14,083 nucleotides of DNA from Nocardioidaceae bacterium (GCA_013696015.1 JACCZI010000100.1:1-14083), one strand, 5' to 3'; numbered from the stretch's first letter, positions 5,732-13,365 are shown. Notes: a model not told the origin generated them from the letters alone. Numbers and translations: made by a program.

Positions 5732-6265
5732 ATGGAGCTCCCTCGTCTCCTGGTGGCCACCACCCTGCTGTTGCTTGCCTTGTCGGCGTGCTCGGGCGCG
5801 GTGCCTAGCGCCTCGCCGGCTCAGCAGGCCGCGGCTGGTGCTGCTGTGTCCAGTGCACGCTCTGCACCGACGGCTAGGCCGACGTCGCACTGGGCCGATG
5901 TGCTCCAGCGGCTCGACCGCCGGAGGGCCATCGCCTACGCGTCGGCGGCCCCGAGGTCACTCAGCGGTGTCTACGCGCCGGGATCGACTGCCCTGCGTCG
6001 GGACCGCTGCATGCTGCGGGCGTACCAGGAGCGAGGGATCGCGCTGAGCAGGGTGCGGCTGGACCTGCGGGCGGTGCATCTGCGCGCTCGGCACGGCCGG
6101 GAGGTTCGGCTGCGCGTCGTCGATCAGCTGCGGCGCCCGATCGCGCACATCCCTGGCGGAGCGGCGATGCTGTTGCCACAGGACCAGCCCACGCAACGGG
6201 TGATCGTGCTGCGGCGGCACGCCGACACGTGGCGGATCGCGAGCGTGCAACGGATTGCGGGCTGA
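5732..6265 (+). CDS. Small secreted lipoprotein of unknown function
   Basis: A 177-residue protein with a type II signal peptide: MELPRLLVATTLLLL followed by the lipobox LSAC, so Cys20 should be lipidated and the protein anchored outside the membrane. An Ala/Ser/Pro/Thr-rich linker to about 50 follows. The rest (about 55-177) is arginine-rich with WADVLQRLDRRRAIAYAS, LSGVYAPGSTALRRDR, YQERGIALSRVRLDL and a repeated beta pattern ending WRIASVQRI. This layout looks like an NTF2-like alpha-plus-beta fold found in many actinobacterial lipoproteins, but that is inference. ATG 5732 is preferred to the in-frame ATG 5714, which would place an acidic MADAVG before the signal. It is the only plus-strand gene between lipB and the TIGR01777 gene and ends 3 bases from the latter's stop. 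Confidence 0.8.
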   Translation: MELPRLLVATTLLLLALSACSGAVPSASPAQQAAAGAAVSSARSAPTARPTSHWADVLQRLDRRRAIAYASAAPRSLSGVYAPGSTALRRDRCMLRAYQERGIALSRVRLDLRAVHLRARHGREVRLRVVDQLRRPIAHIPGGAAMLLPQDQPTQRVIVLRRHADTWRIASVQRIAG

Positions 6266-6268
6266 GCA

Positions 6269-7168
6269 TCAGCGACGCAGCGCCGCCCGTACGACGGTCT
6301 CGAGGTCTGGGTGCTGGAAATCGAAGCCGGCCTCCGTCAGCCGCTGCGGATGGACGCGCAGCGACCCGAGGACCTGGTCAGCCAGGCCGCCGAGCACGGT
6401 TCGCAGCACCACGGCGGGGACCTGTAGGACCGCGGGGCGGTGCAAGGCCGCGGCGAGGATGCGGGTGAACTCGGCGTTCGTCACCGGGTGCGGGCAGCTG
6501 ACGTTGTACCGGCCCTCGGCATCGGGGGTCGCTGCCAGGAACGACACAGCGCGAACCCAGTCGGCAAGCGACACGGCCGAGAAGTACTGCCGGCCCGAGC
6601 CGATCCGGCCGCCGAGAGCGAGCCGGAAGGGCAGGCTCATCACGGTGAAGGCGCCGCCACCGGCGCCGAGAACGAGACCGTTGCGCAGGTGGCACACCCG
6701 TGCGCCCGCGTCCCGGGCGGGTCCCGCGGCGTCCTCCCAGGCTCGGACGACACCGGCCAGGAAACCGCTCCCGTCGGCCGACGACTCGCTGAGCTCCTCG
6801 TCGCCGCGGTCGTCGCCGTATCCAGCGATGCCGGAGGCGACGAGAAAGGCCGGCGGCCGTGCGGCGCTCGCCACCGCCCGGGCCAAGGTGGCGGTGGATG
6901 TGACCCGAGAGCGCAGGATCGACTGACGGTAGGCCGCGGTCCACGGCCAGTGCGCGATGGGTGCGCCGGCCAGGTTGACGACCACGTCGGCGGCCGCGAC
7001 GACGTCCGCGTCGACATGATCGGCGTACGGGTCCCAGGTCGACTCAGCAGGTGTCCCTGCCGGGCCGCGGACGAGGCGTACGACGTCGTGGCCCTGGCGG
7101 GCAAGGTCGTCGCGCAGCGCGCTCCCCAGGTAGCCGGAGGACCCGGCGATCACGAACCGCATCGTCAC
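6269..7168 (-). CDS. TIGR01777 family NAD-dependent epimerase/dehydratase-like (SDR 39U1) protein
   Basis: Extended short-chain dehydrogenase-like protein, 299 residues. Residues 1-220 form the Rossmann part: GSSGYLG (GxxGxxG at 9-15), VVNLAGAPI, the SGIAGYGD segment that replaces the usual catalytic region, LRNGLVLG and SLADWVRAV. The rest is the C-terminal DUF1731-type module (LRVHPQRLTEAGFDFQHPDLE). The substrate is unknown; relatives include E. coli YfcH and Rv2216. It is translationally coupled to sucB: GTG 7168 overlaps the sucB stop in GTGA, and GGAG lies about 8 bases before GTG. The in-frame ATG at 7162 is a possible alternative start. It is the last gene of the lpd-sucB operon, and its 3' end lies three bases from the convergent lipoprotein gene with no terminator hairpin seen. 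Confidence 0.92.
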   Translation of the reverse strand: MTMRFVIAGSSGYLGSALRDDLARQGHDVVRLVRGPAGTPAESTWDPYADHVDADVVAAADVVVNLAGAPIAHWPWTAAYRQSILRSRVTSTATLARAVASAARPPAFLVASGIAGYGDDRGDEELSESSADGSGFLAGVVRAWEDAAGPARDAGARVCHLRNGLVLGAGGGAFTVMSLPFRLALGGRIGSGRQYFSAVSLADWVRAVSFLAATPDAEGRYNVSCPHPVTNAEFTRILAAALHRPAVLQVPAVVLRTVLGGLADQVLGSLRVHPQRLTEAGFDFQHPDLETVVRAALRR

Positions 7169-8538
7169 AGCCCGAGCTCCGCTTCGAAGTCAGCCGCCTC
7201 GAGCCGCGCCTTGACCGCGCTCAGGAAGCGGGCCGCATCGGCACCGTCGACGATCCGGTGGTCGTATGTCAACGCCAGGTAGACCATCCGGCGGACCGCG
7301 ATCGTCTCACCGAGGTTGGCATCGTCGATGACCACGGCGCGTTTGATGACGCTGCCCGTGCCGAGGATGGCCACCTGCGGCTGGTTGATGATGGGGGTGT
7401 CGAACAACGCACCGCGGCTGCCGGTGTTGGTCAGCGTGAACGTGCCACCAGAAAGGTCGTCCGGGGTGATCTTGTTGTCACGGGTGCGGGCAGCGAGATC
7501 GGCGATCTTGCGCGCCAGCCCGGCGATCGAGAGGTCGCCGGCATCCTTGATGACCGGCACCAGCAAGCCTCGCTCTGTGTCGACCGCGATCCCGAGGTGC
7601 TCTGCCCCGTGGTAGGTCACAGTGCCGGCCTCGGTGTCGACAGAGGCGTTGACCATCGGGTACGCCTTCAGCGAGTCGACCGCTGCCTTGGCGAAGAACG
7701 GCAGGAACGACAGCTTCACACCCTCCCGCTGCTCGAACGAGCCCTTGACGCGGTCGCGCAGCCGTGCCACACCGGTGACGTCGACCTCGACGACAGTGGT
7801 GAGCTGCGCCGACACCTGCAGCGACTCGACCATCCGCGCCGCGATCGTCTTGCGCAGCCGGGAGAGCTTCTCGGTCTGGCCCCGCAGCGGTGACACGTCC
7901 GGAGCGGTCGTGGCGGCGGGAGGCTGTGTCGTGGCGGATTCGGGTTCGGGCTGCTTGGCGGACTCGGCCGCCGCCAGGACGTCCTGCTTGCGGATCCGGC
8001 CTCCGACGCCGGTGCCGCTCAGCGCGGACAGGTCAACGCCGTGCTGGGCCGCCAGCTTGCGTACCAGCGGAGTGACGTAGGACGGCTGACCGTCGGAGTC
8101 CTCACGATCGGATGGTCCGGCCTCGTCCGACCGCCGAGCGGTGACCGGCGAGCGCTCCAGCGCCTGCTGCTGCTGTTCCTGCTGAGCCGGCGTCGCCTCG
8201 GGCTGCGGGGCGGTCGGCGGTGGCTGGGCGGCCGGAGCGTCGGGCTGCTGCGGAGGGTCCGGCTGGCTGGGCGGCTCGGGTTGCGGGCTGCCTTGGTCGG
8301 CGGACTCGCCGACGACGGCGAGCTGGGCTCCGACCTCGACCGTCTCGTCCTCGGCGACCTTGATCTCCAGCAGGGTGCCGGCCACGGGGGAGGGGATCTC
8401 GGTGTCGACCTTGTCGGTGGAGACCTCGAGCAGCGGCTCGTCGACCGCGACGGAGTCGCCGACCTGCTTCAGCCAGCGGGTGACGGTGCCTTCGGTGACG
8501 CTCTCACCGAGCGCCGGCAACGTGACAGGGGTAGGCAT
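7165..8538 (-). CDS. sucB: 2-oxoacid dehydrogenase E2 component (dihydrolipoamide acyltransferase)
   Basis: Core acyltransferase of the 2-oxoglutarate and/or pyruvate dehydrogenase complex, 457 residues. Domains in order: one lipoyl domain (1-77) with the modified lysine Lys43 in VSTDKVDTE; a Pro/Gln-rich flexible linker (about 80-150, including EQQQQ); a peripheral subunit binding domain (about 153-191, VTPLVRKLAAQHGVDLSALS, then GRIRKQDVL); a second linker; and the catalytic domain from about 220 with the active-site motif DHRIVDG (His427, Asp431). Many actinobacterial E2 proteins of this family, including M. tuberculosis DlaT, carry two or more lipoyl domains; this one has one. The name SucB or DlaT cannot be settled from sequence. 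The start is ATG 8538, with AGGAGG about 12 bases upstream. It lies 33 bases after lpd and is the substrate of LipB and LipA. Confidence 0.93.
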   Translation of the reverse strand: MPTPVTLPALGESVTEGTVTRWLKQVGDSVAVDEPLLEVSTDKVDTEIPSPVAGTLLEIKVAEDETVEVGAQLAVVGESADQGSPQPEPPSQPDPPQQPDAPAAQPPPTAPQPEATPAQQEQQQQALERSPVTARRSDEAGPSDREDSDGQPSYVTPLVRKLAAQHGVDLSALSGTGVGGRIRKQDVLAAAESAKQPEPESATTQPPAATTAPDVSPLRGQTEKLSRLRKTIAARMVESLQVSAQLTTVVEVDVTGVARLRDRVKGSFEQREGVKLSFLPFFAKAAVDSLKAYPMVNASVDTEAGTVTYHGAEHLGIAVDTERGLLVPVIKDAGDLSIAGLARKIADLAARTRDNKITPDDLSGGTFTLTNTGSRGALFDTPIINQPQVAILGTGSVIKRAVVIDDANLGETIAVRRMVYLALTYDHRIVDGADAARFLSAVKARLEAADFEAELGL

Positions 8539-8571
8539 GCTGAGCTGTGTCCTCCTCGTCGCGTTGGACCG

Positions 8572-9951
8572 TCATGCGTGGACGTGCAAAGGCTTGCCGG
8601 CCAACGCGAGGGCGGCCTCGCCGAGACCTTCGGTCTGCGTCGGGTGGGCGTGGACGAACTGCGCCACGTCCTCGGGGTAGGCCTCCCAGTTGACGAACAA
8701 CGACGCCTCCCCGACCTGCTCGCCCATCCGCGACCCGATCATGTGGACGCCGACGATCGGGCCGTCCTTCTCCCTTACCAGCTTGACCACGCCGGAGGTT
8801 TCAAGAATCTTGCTCCTGCCGTTTCCGGCGAGGTTGTACTCGAAGGTGTCCACGTCGCCGTAATGCTGCCGCGCCTGCTCCTCGGTCAGCCCGACCGAGG
8901 CGACCTCGGGGTCGCAGTACGTGACCCGGGGGATCGTGGTGTCGACGATCGGCATCGGATCGCGACCGGCGATCTCCTCGGCCACGAAGATGCCGTGCCC
9001 GAAGCCGCGGTGCGCCAACTGCAGCCCCGGCACGACGTCACCCACCGCGAAGACCTGGGGGACGCTGGTGTGCAGCCGTTCGTCGGTGGTCACCCACCCG
9101 CGGTCGACGCTCACGCCGTGTTCCGCGTAGCCCAGACCGTCGGTGGCCGGGCCGCGGCCGACGGCGACCAGGCAAACCTCGGCCTGAACCTTCTCGCCGG
9201 TGTCGAGCACCACGGTGACGCTGTCGTCGTCCTGGGTCAGCTCGGTGAACTTCGCACCCAGTTTGAACGTGATGCCGCGTCGCCGAAACGCGCGCTCGAG
9301 CTGCTTGGACAACACCTCGTCTTCCAGCGGCACCAGGTGAGGGAGCGCCTCGACGATCGTGACGTCGGCGCCGAACGACCGCCAGACACTCGCGAACTCG
9401 ACGCCGATGACGGAGCCGCCGATGATGACCACGCTGCGAGGGACGGCGTCCATCGTGAGCGCCTGGTCACTGGTCATCACGCGGCCGCCGATGTCCAGTC
9501 CTGGCAACGTCCGGGCGTACGACCCGGTGGCGAGCACGATGAACCTACCGGTCAGTCGCTGGTCACCGACCTGAACGGCATCGGTCCCGACCAGGTGCCC
9601 CTCGCCCTCGTACACGGTGATGCCAGCGCTCGTGACCAGTCCTTGCAGCCCCTTGTAGAGGCCGCCCACGACCCCGTCCTTGTAGGAGTTGACCGCGGCC
9701 ATGTCGATACCCTCGAGCGTCGTCTTGACCCCCACCGTGTTGCCCGAGCGAGCCTCGTCGGCGACCTCGGCGGCGTGCAGCAGAGCCTTGGTCGGGATGC
9801 AGCCGCGGTGCAGGCAGGTTCCGCCGACCTTGTCCTTCTCGACCATGGCAACGCGGAGCCCCAGCTGGGTGGCGCGCAGTGCGCAGGCGTAGCCGCCACT
9901 GCCTCCGCCGAGGATCACCAGGTCGAAGCTGTTGTCGGCGTTGTCGGCCAC
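8572..9951 (-). CDS. lpdA: Dihydrolipoyl dehydrogenase (E3)
   Basis: FAD- and NAD-dependent flavoprotein that reoxidises the dihydrolipoyl arm of E2 and of the glycine cleavage H protein. It has 459 residues, the normal length. Motifs: FAD-binding GGGSGGYACA at 15-24, the redox disulfide Cys46 and Cys51 in GGTCLHRGCIPTK, ATGSYAR, NAD-binding GGSVIGVEFA, the second FAD motif VFAVGDVV, and the C-terminal catalytic dyad His436 and Glu441 in HPTQTEG. GTG 9951 follows GGAGG with a five-base spacer. It leads the minus-strand operon lpd, sucB, TIGR01777. The 197 bases upstream contain a hairpin and a tandem repeat and also serve the divergent gene at 10149. Confidence 0.97.
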   Translation of the reverse strand: MADNADNSFDLVILGGGSGGYACALRATQLGLRVAMVEKDKVGGTCLHRGCIPTKALLHAAEVADEARSGNTVGVKTTLEGIDMAAVNSYKDGVVGGLYKGLQGLVTSAGITVYEGEGHLVGTDAVQVGDQRLTGRFIVLATGSYARTLPGLDIGGRVMTSDQALTMDAVPRSVVIIGGSVIGVEFASVWRSFGADVTIVEALPHLVPLEDEVLSKQLERAFRRRGITFKLGAKFTELTQDDDSVTVVLDTGEKVQAEVCLVAVGRGPATDGLGYAEHGVSVDRGWVTTDERLHTSVPQVFAVGDVVPGLQLAHRGFGHGIFVAEEIAGRDPMPIVDTTIPRVTYCDPEVASVGLTEEQARQHYGDVDTFEYNLAGNGRSKILETSGVVKLVREKDGPIVGVHMIGSRMGEQVGEASLFVNWEAYPEDVAQFVHAHPTQTEGLGEAALALAGKPLHVHA

Positions 9952-9992
9952 CGAGTCCTCCGTACCGTGTCGAGATTGGCACCGGCCACTGT

Positions 9993-10025
9993 CTGGCCGG
10001 GCGCACACGGCTGTGCGCGAGCCAG
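9993..10025. other. GC-rich hairpin in the lpd upstream region
   Basis: GCGCACA (10001-10007) and TGTGCGC (10012-10018) form a perfect 7-base stem around CGGC, enclosed by CTGGC (9993-9997) and GCCAG (10021-10025). It lies about 50 bases upstream of lpd. There is no T run, so it is not a classic terminator; it may be a leader structure or an operator. Confidence 0.4.
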
Positions 10026-10076
10026 CCGCTGCCATCTTCGCACTCGCGGAGAAGACCTGCCCAGCCGGGCCGTGTC

Positions 10077-10095
10077 GCGATGACGCGATGACGCG
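10077..10095 (+). repeat. Two-copy tandem 8-base repeat
   Basis: GCGATGAC occurs twice head to tail (10077-10084, 10085-10092) followed by GCG. It lies about midway between the divergent lpd and the gene at 10149, where regulatory sites would be expected. It could be a direct-repeat operator or chance. Confidence 0.3.
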
Positions 10096-10148
10096 GGTGG
10101 CCGATGCTTCACACTGGGGCCGGACGCTCGAGAACGAGAGGACGACTG

Positions 10149-10502
10149 ATGCGCTGGTTTGGTCGCAGACGCGGGCGAGCTGCGGGCGTTGCTCGCGAGG
10201 CCACGATGGACCGCTCGTCGGCCAAGGCTGAACGCAAGCATCTCGAGGAGTTCGTGAGCTCCCGGCAGGGGGTCGAAGGTTTCGTCGAGCCACGGACGAC
10301 TGTCACGGAGACCACGCTGATGCTGGTCGCGCTTGACGGCGAGTGGACGCGGCGGAGGGTGCCCTCGCCTCAGTGGGCACACGAGTTCGCCAACGGGCTC
10401 GGCGTGCCGAGCTACGACGCGGCGGTGGTTGGGTACCCGCAGCGCATGCGCGACTACAACCGTCGCCAGTCCGAGCAGCGCAAAGCCGACGGTGCGTCGT
10501 GA
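10149..10502 (+). CDS. Conserved actinobacterial protein of unknown function
   Basis: A 117-residue soluble protein. The N-terminus MRWFGRRRG is strongly basic. The conserved part is HLEEFVSSRQGVEGFVEPRT, TTLMLVALDGEWTRRRVPSP, HEFANGLGVPSYDAAVVGYP and QRMRDYNRR. Similar small proteins lie next to lpd and pepA in streptomycetes and relatives and are sometimes labelled oxidoreductase without evidence; no cofactor motif is visible here. The pattern of a short helix, two to three strands and EWTRRR resembles a small regulatory or adaptor domain, but that is speculation. ATG 10149 follows GAGAGGA with about 7 bases between, which fixes the start. It is divergent from lpd and convergent with pepA; repeat copy B lies after it. 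Confidence 0.82.
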   Translation: MRWFGRRRGRAAGVAREATMDRSSAKAERKHLEEFVSSRQGVEGFVEPRTTVTETTLMLVALDGEWTRRRVPSPQWAHEFANGLGVPSYDAAVVGYPQRMRDYNRRQSEQRKADGAS

Positions 10503-10522
10503 CCCCCGTGCGACTCCACCAC

Positions 10523-10603
10523 GTCACTTCCAATGGCGGAGAGTCACTTACAACAGGTTCGAACCTATTGGCAGTGACCGATTCCCAGGTGAACATGGTA
10601 CCG
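10523..10603 (-). repeat. Palindromic interspersed repeat, copy B
   Basis: Second copy of the 81-base element at 1368-1448, here on the minus strand. Reading that strand: hairpin CCATG-TTCA-CCTGG, left arm GTCACTGCCAAT (10578-10567), perfectly palindromic centre AGGTTCGAACCT, right arm GTTGTAAGTGAC (10554-10543), second right arm ATTGGAAGTGAC (10534-10523) 20 bases on. The left arm pairs with the second right arm at 11 of 12 positions and with the first at 10 of 12. It begins 13 bases after the pepA stop and ends 20 bases before the stop of the convergent 10149 gene, a placement almost the same as copy A. Confidence 0.8.
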
Positions 10604-10616
10604 AGACACGCTCAGC

Positions 10617-12116
10617 TCACCCGTCGGCGAGGTCTTGCGCCAGCCGGACCAGCGTACGGACGCCGACACCGGTGCCGCCCTTGTTGACGTAGCCGTACGG
10701 ATCACCTTCGTGGAAGGCCGGTCCGGCGATGTCGAGATGGGCCCACCGTCGCCCGCCCGAGAACTCGCGCAGGAACGCGGCGGCGTACAACGCGCCACCG
10801 GAGGTGTCCGGGTTGTGCTGGCGCAGGTCGGCGATGCTGGACGAGGTGACCTTGCTCTTCATCTCATCCGGGATTGGCAGCGGCCACACCTCCTCACCGG
10901 CTCGACGAGCGGCCGCCTGAAGGGCGTCGCGGAGCGGGTCGTCGTTCGACAACACCCCAGCCGTGCGGTCTCCGAGCGCAACGACGCAGGCCCCGGTCAG
11001 GGTCGCGACGTCGATGACGACGTCGGCTTCCGCTTCATCGGCGAGCACCAGGGCGTCGGCAAGGACCAACCGCCCCTCGGCATCGGTGTTGAGCACCTCG
11101 ACCGTCCGGCCGTTGCGCATCGTCAAGACGTCCCCGGGCCGGGTGGCGGTACCGCTGGGCAGGTTCTCGGCCATTGCCGCAAGGCAGCTGACCTCGATCG
11201 GCAGCCCGAGCTCGGCAATGGCGTACGTCGCGGTGATGGCGGCGGCGGCGCCGGCCATGTCGCACTTCATCGTCATCGCACCAGCCATCGTCTTCAGGCT
11301 CAGGCCGCCGGAGTCGTACGTGATCCCCTTGCCCACGAGGGCGAGATGGGTCACGGCTCGACGAGGTTTGTAATGCAGTCGGACCAGGCGAGGCGGGTTG
11401 CTCGAACCCTGGCCGACCCCGAGGATGCCGCCGCAGCGCTCGGCGGCCAGCCGCTTCTCGTCCCAGACGGTGAGTGTCGTCCTCGCCGGCAGGTCGACCG
11501 CGGCCACCGCGTCGGCGAACGCCTTCGGGGTGAGGTCTCGGGGTGGGGTGTTGACCCAGTCGCGGGCACGGGCCACGGCCCGGGCGACAACCTGGGCCGT
11601 CTCGAGCGCTGCCTTGGAGGTCTTGGAGCCCGCCGCGTCGGTGAGCACGGCGATGTCCGCAGCCTGGTTCGTCGCCGCGGCGCTGCGGTAGCGGTCGAAG
11701 GTGTACGCACCCAGCAGCGCCCCTTCGCAGACGGCCTGCACGTCCCGCTCGTCACGGCACGGCAGCGCGACCGCCACGCTGACTGCCTCCGCTGTCTTGC
11801 CTGCGAGGGCGGCGCGAACGCCGGCACCGGCCGCCCGTCGCAGTGCCTCCGGCCCCCCCGCCTCGTCTCCGACTCCGACGACGACGACCAGCTTGGCGCG
11901 CACTGCACCCGAGCTCGGCAACTTGGCCACCTCGCCCTGCTTGCCGCTGAAGCCGAGAGCGCCGAGCGTCCTCGCGAATTCCCTGCCGAAGGCAGTCGCG
12001 ACCCGTGCCCCGATACCGAGCAGCTGTGCGCCCTGCTCCGCCTCGGCCGCGGCAACCACCAGCACGTCCGTCCGCGTCTTGGTCGGCTGAGAGTCCCGCA
12101 GGCGCAGGGAAGTCAC
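10617..12116 (-). CDS. pepA: Leucyl aminopeptidase (M17 family)
   Basis: Cytoplasmic two-metal aminopeptidase that removes N-terminal residues from peptides, normally a hexamer. It has 499 residues, typical for the family. The N-terminal alpha/beta domain is about 1-180 and the catalytic domain about 190-499. Metal and catalytic residues are all present: Lys263 and Asp268 in VGKGITYDSGG, Lys275 in LSLK, Asp286 in KCDMAGA, and Asp345, Glu347 and Arg349 in NTDAEGRL. The start GTG 12116 fits the similarity (VTSLRLRDSQPTKTRTDVL); the upstream Shine-Dalgarno sequence is weak, so the exact start is less certain than the family. It is divergent from gcvT with a 111-base gap, and repeat copy B lies just after its stop. 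M. tuberculosis pepB lies in the same neighbourhood (recalled). Confidence 0.95.
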   Translation of the reverse strand: MTSLRLRDSQPTKTRTDVLVVAAAEAEQGAQLLGIGARVATAFGREFARTLGALGFSGKQGEVAKLPSSGAVRAKLVVVVGVGDEAGGPEALRRAAGAGVRAALAGKTAEAVSVAVALPCRDERDVQAVCEGALLGAYTFDRYRSAAATNQAADIAVLTDAAGSKTSKAALETAQVVARAVARARDWVNTPPRDLTPKAFADAVAAVDLPARTTLTVWDEKRLAAERCGGILGVGQGSSNPPRLVRLHYKPRRAVTHLALVGKGITYDSGGLSLKTMAGAMTMKCDMAGAAAAITATYAIAELGLPIEVSCLAAMAENLPSGTATRPGDVLTMRNGRTVEVLNTDAEGRLVLADALVLADEAEADVVIDVATLTGACVVALGDRTAGVLSNDDPLRDALQAAARRAGEEVWPLPIPDEMKSKVTSSSIADLRQHNPDTSGGALYAAAFLREFSGGRRWAHLDIAGPAFHEGDPYGYVNKGGTGVGVRTLVRLAQDLADG

Positions 12117-12214
12117 GGCGTACTCGTCTCGTCGGGAGGGCTGGGTCGGGCACACCCTAGACCCCGGTACGGAAGCGGAGGCTCCGGATATCGGGGGACA
12201 TCCCGACGCTGCGA

Positions 12215-12220
12215 TAGTTT
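12215..12220 (+). promoter_or_regulatory. Likely -10 of a leaderless gcvT promoter
   Basis: TAGTTT lies 7 bases before ATG 12228, and there is no Shine-Dalgarno sequence in GCCCGCC. The expected transcription start falls on or next to the A of the start codon. Confidence 0.55.
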
Positions 12221-12227
12221 GCCCGCC

Positions 12228-13340
12228 ATGGCCGGGCCCGTTGCGACCTCCCCCCTGCAGGCGCGGCACCTGGGTCTGGGCGCGAAGATGGCCGAGTTCG
12301 GCGGCTGGTCGATGCCGCTGGAGTACGCGGGCGGCGGCGTGCTGAGGGAGCATGCCGCGGTTCGCGAGGCAGTCGGGCTGTTCGACGTCAGCCACCTCGG
12401 CAAGGTGGTTGTCCGCGGTCGCGGCGCCGCCGCCTTTGTCAACGACTGCCTCACCAACGATCTCGGCCGGATCACGCCTGGCCAGGCGCAGTACACGCTG
12501 TGCTGCGACGACGCCACGGGCGGCTGCGTCGACGACCTGATCGCCTACCTGCGCAACGACGACGATGTGTTGCTCATCCCCAACGCGGCCAACTCCGACG
12601 AGGTGGCGCGGCGACTGCGCGACCACGCCCCCAAGGGTGTTGACGTCCTCGACGAGCACCACGACCACGCGGTTCTGGCCGTGCAGGGTCCCGCCAGCGA
12701 TGAGACGCTCACCGCCCTGGACCTCCCGGTGGGTCACCCCTACATGTCTTTCGTTGAAGAGAGGCACGCCGCGGCGCCGGTCGTCGTCTGTCGCACCGGT
12801 TACACCGGCGAACGCGGGTACGAGCTCGTTCTCGCCGCGGGCGCAGCGCCGGCCCTGTGGGACGCCATTCTGGCCGCCGGCGAGCCGTACGGCATCCGGG
12901 CCGCTGGCTTGGCTGCCCGCGACACCCTGCGCACCGAGATGGGCTACCCCCTGCACGGCCAGGATATCTCACTCGACGTCACGCCCATCCAGGCGCGGCT
13001 CGGCTGGGCGGTGGGCTGGTCGAAGGCACGTTTCTGGGGTCAGGAGCACTTACAGGCCGAACGAAAGCATGGCCCGAGGCGGCTGCTGCACGGCCTGGTA
13101 GCCAGCGGCCGCGGGATCGCGCGGCCGGGGATGCGGGTGCTGCTGGCTGCAGACCTGCCGGTCGGTGTCGTCACCTCCGGCACCTTCTCGCCGACGCTGC
13201 GCAAGGGCATCGGGTTGGCCTTGCTCGACCCCGCCATCGAGGAGGGTGCCGAGGTGAGTGTCGAAGTCCGCGGTCGGCGCGAGATCTTCGTGGTGACCCG
13301 ACCGCCGTTCGTCAGTCCCGGCGTGCGCGAAGAAGGGTGA
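12228..13340 (+). CDS. gcvT: Glycine cleavage system T protein (aminomethyltransferase)
   Basis: Transfers the methylene group from the lipoyl-bound aminomethyl of H protein to tetrahydrofolate, releasing ammonia and giving 5,10-methylene-THF. It has 370 residues, normal for GcvT. Diagnostic segments: the N-terminal FGGWSMPLEY, LFDVSHLGKV, NDCLTNDLGRITPGQAQYT with the catalytic-site VDDLIAY (101-107), VQGPAS, CRTGYTGERGYEL, LAARDTLRTEMGYPLHGQDI and the C-terminal barrel with VTSGTFSPTLRKGIGLALL. The other gcv genes are not in the window, which is usual in actinobacteria. It is divergent from pepA, and its product depends on LipA/LipB-made lipoate and on Lpd. It is followed by the 67-residue gene after 25 bases. 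Confidence 0.96.
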   Translation: MAGPVATSPLQARHLGLGAKMAEFGGWSMPLEYAGGGVLREHAAVREAVGLFDVSHLGKVVVRGRGAAAFVNDCLTNDLGRITPGQAQYTLCCDDATGGCVDDLIAYLRNDDDVLLIPNAANSDEVARRLRDHAPKGVDVLDEHHDHAVLAVQGPASDETLTALDLPVGHPYMSFVEERHAAAPVVVCRTGYTGERGYELVLAAGAAPALWDAILAAGEPYGIRAAGLAARDTLRTEMGYPLHGQDISLDVTPIQARLGWAVGWSKARFWGQEHLQAERKHGPRRLLHGLVASGRGIARPGMRVLLAADLPVGVVTSGTFSPTLRKGIGLALLDPAIEEGAEVSVEVRGRREIFVVTRPPFVSPGVREEG

Positions 13341-13353
13341 CCGAGCCCCGTCG

Positions 13354-13359
13354 TAGGGT
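13354..13359 (+). promoter_or_regulatory. Likely -10 for the 67-residue gene
   Basis: TAGGGT lies 6 bases before ATG 13366, inside the 25-base gap after gcvT. It would give a leaderless transcript in addition to any gcvT read-through. The overlapping AGGG could instead act as a weak ribosome site. Confidence 0.4.
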
Positions 13360-13365
13360 GACGGC

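Noticed and set aside
6266..6268. A terminator between the convergent lipoprotein and TIGR01777 genes
   Set aside because: Only three bases separate the stops, and I saw no hairpin with a T run in the adjoining ends.
8158..8185. A trinucleotide (CTG/CAG) run as a contingency repeat
   Set aside because: It encodes the Gln-rich linker of the E2 protein, is interrupted, and is in frame, so it is ordinary low-complexity linker.
8041..10083. A 680-codon open frame on the plus strand
   Set aside because: It lies entirely antisense to sucB and lpd, both with full catalytic motifs; long antisense frames are common in high-GC DNA, and its translation has no recognisable domain.
10635..12227. A long open frame continuing upstream of gcvT on the plus strand
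   Set aside because: It is antisense to pepA; gcvT homology begins at ATG 12228, where a promoter-like hexamer also lies.
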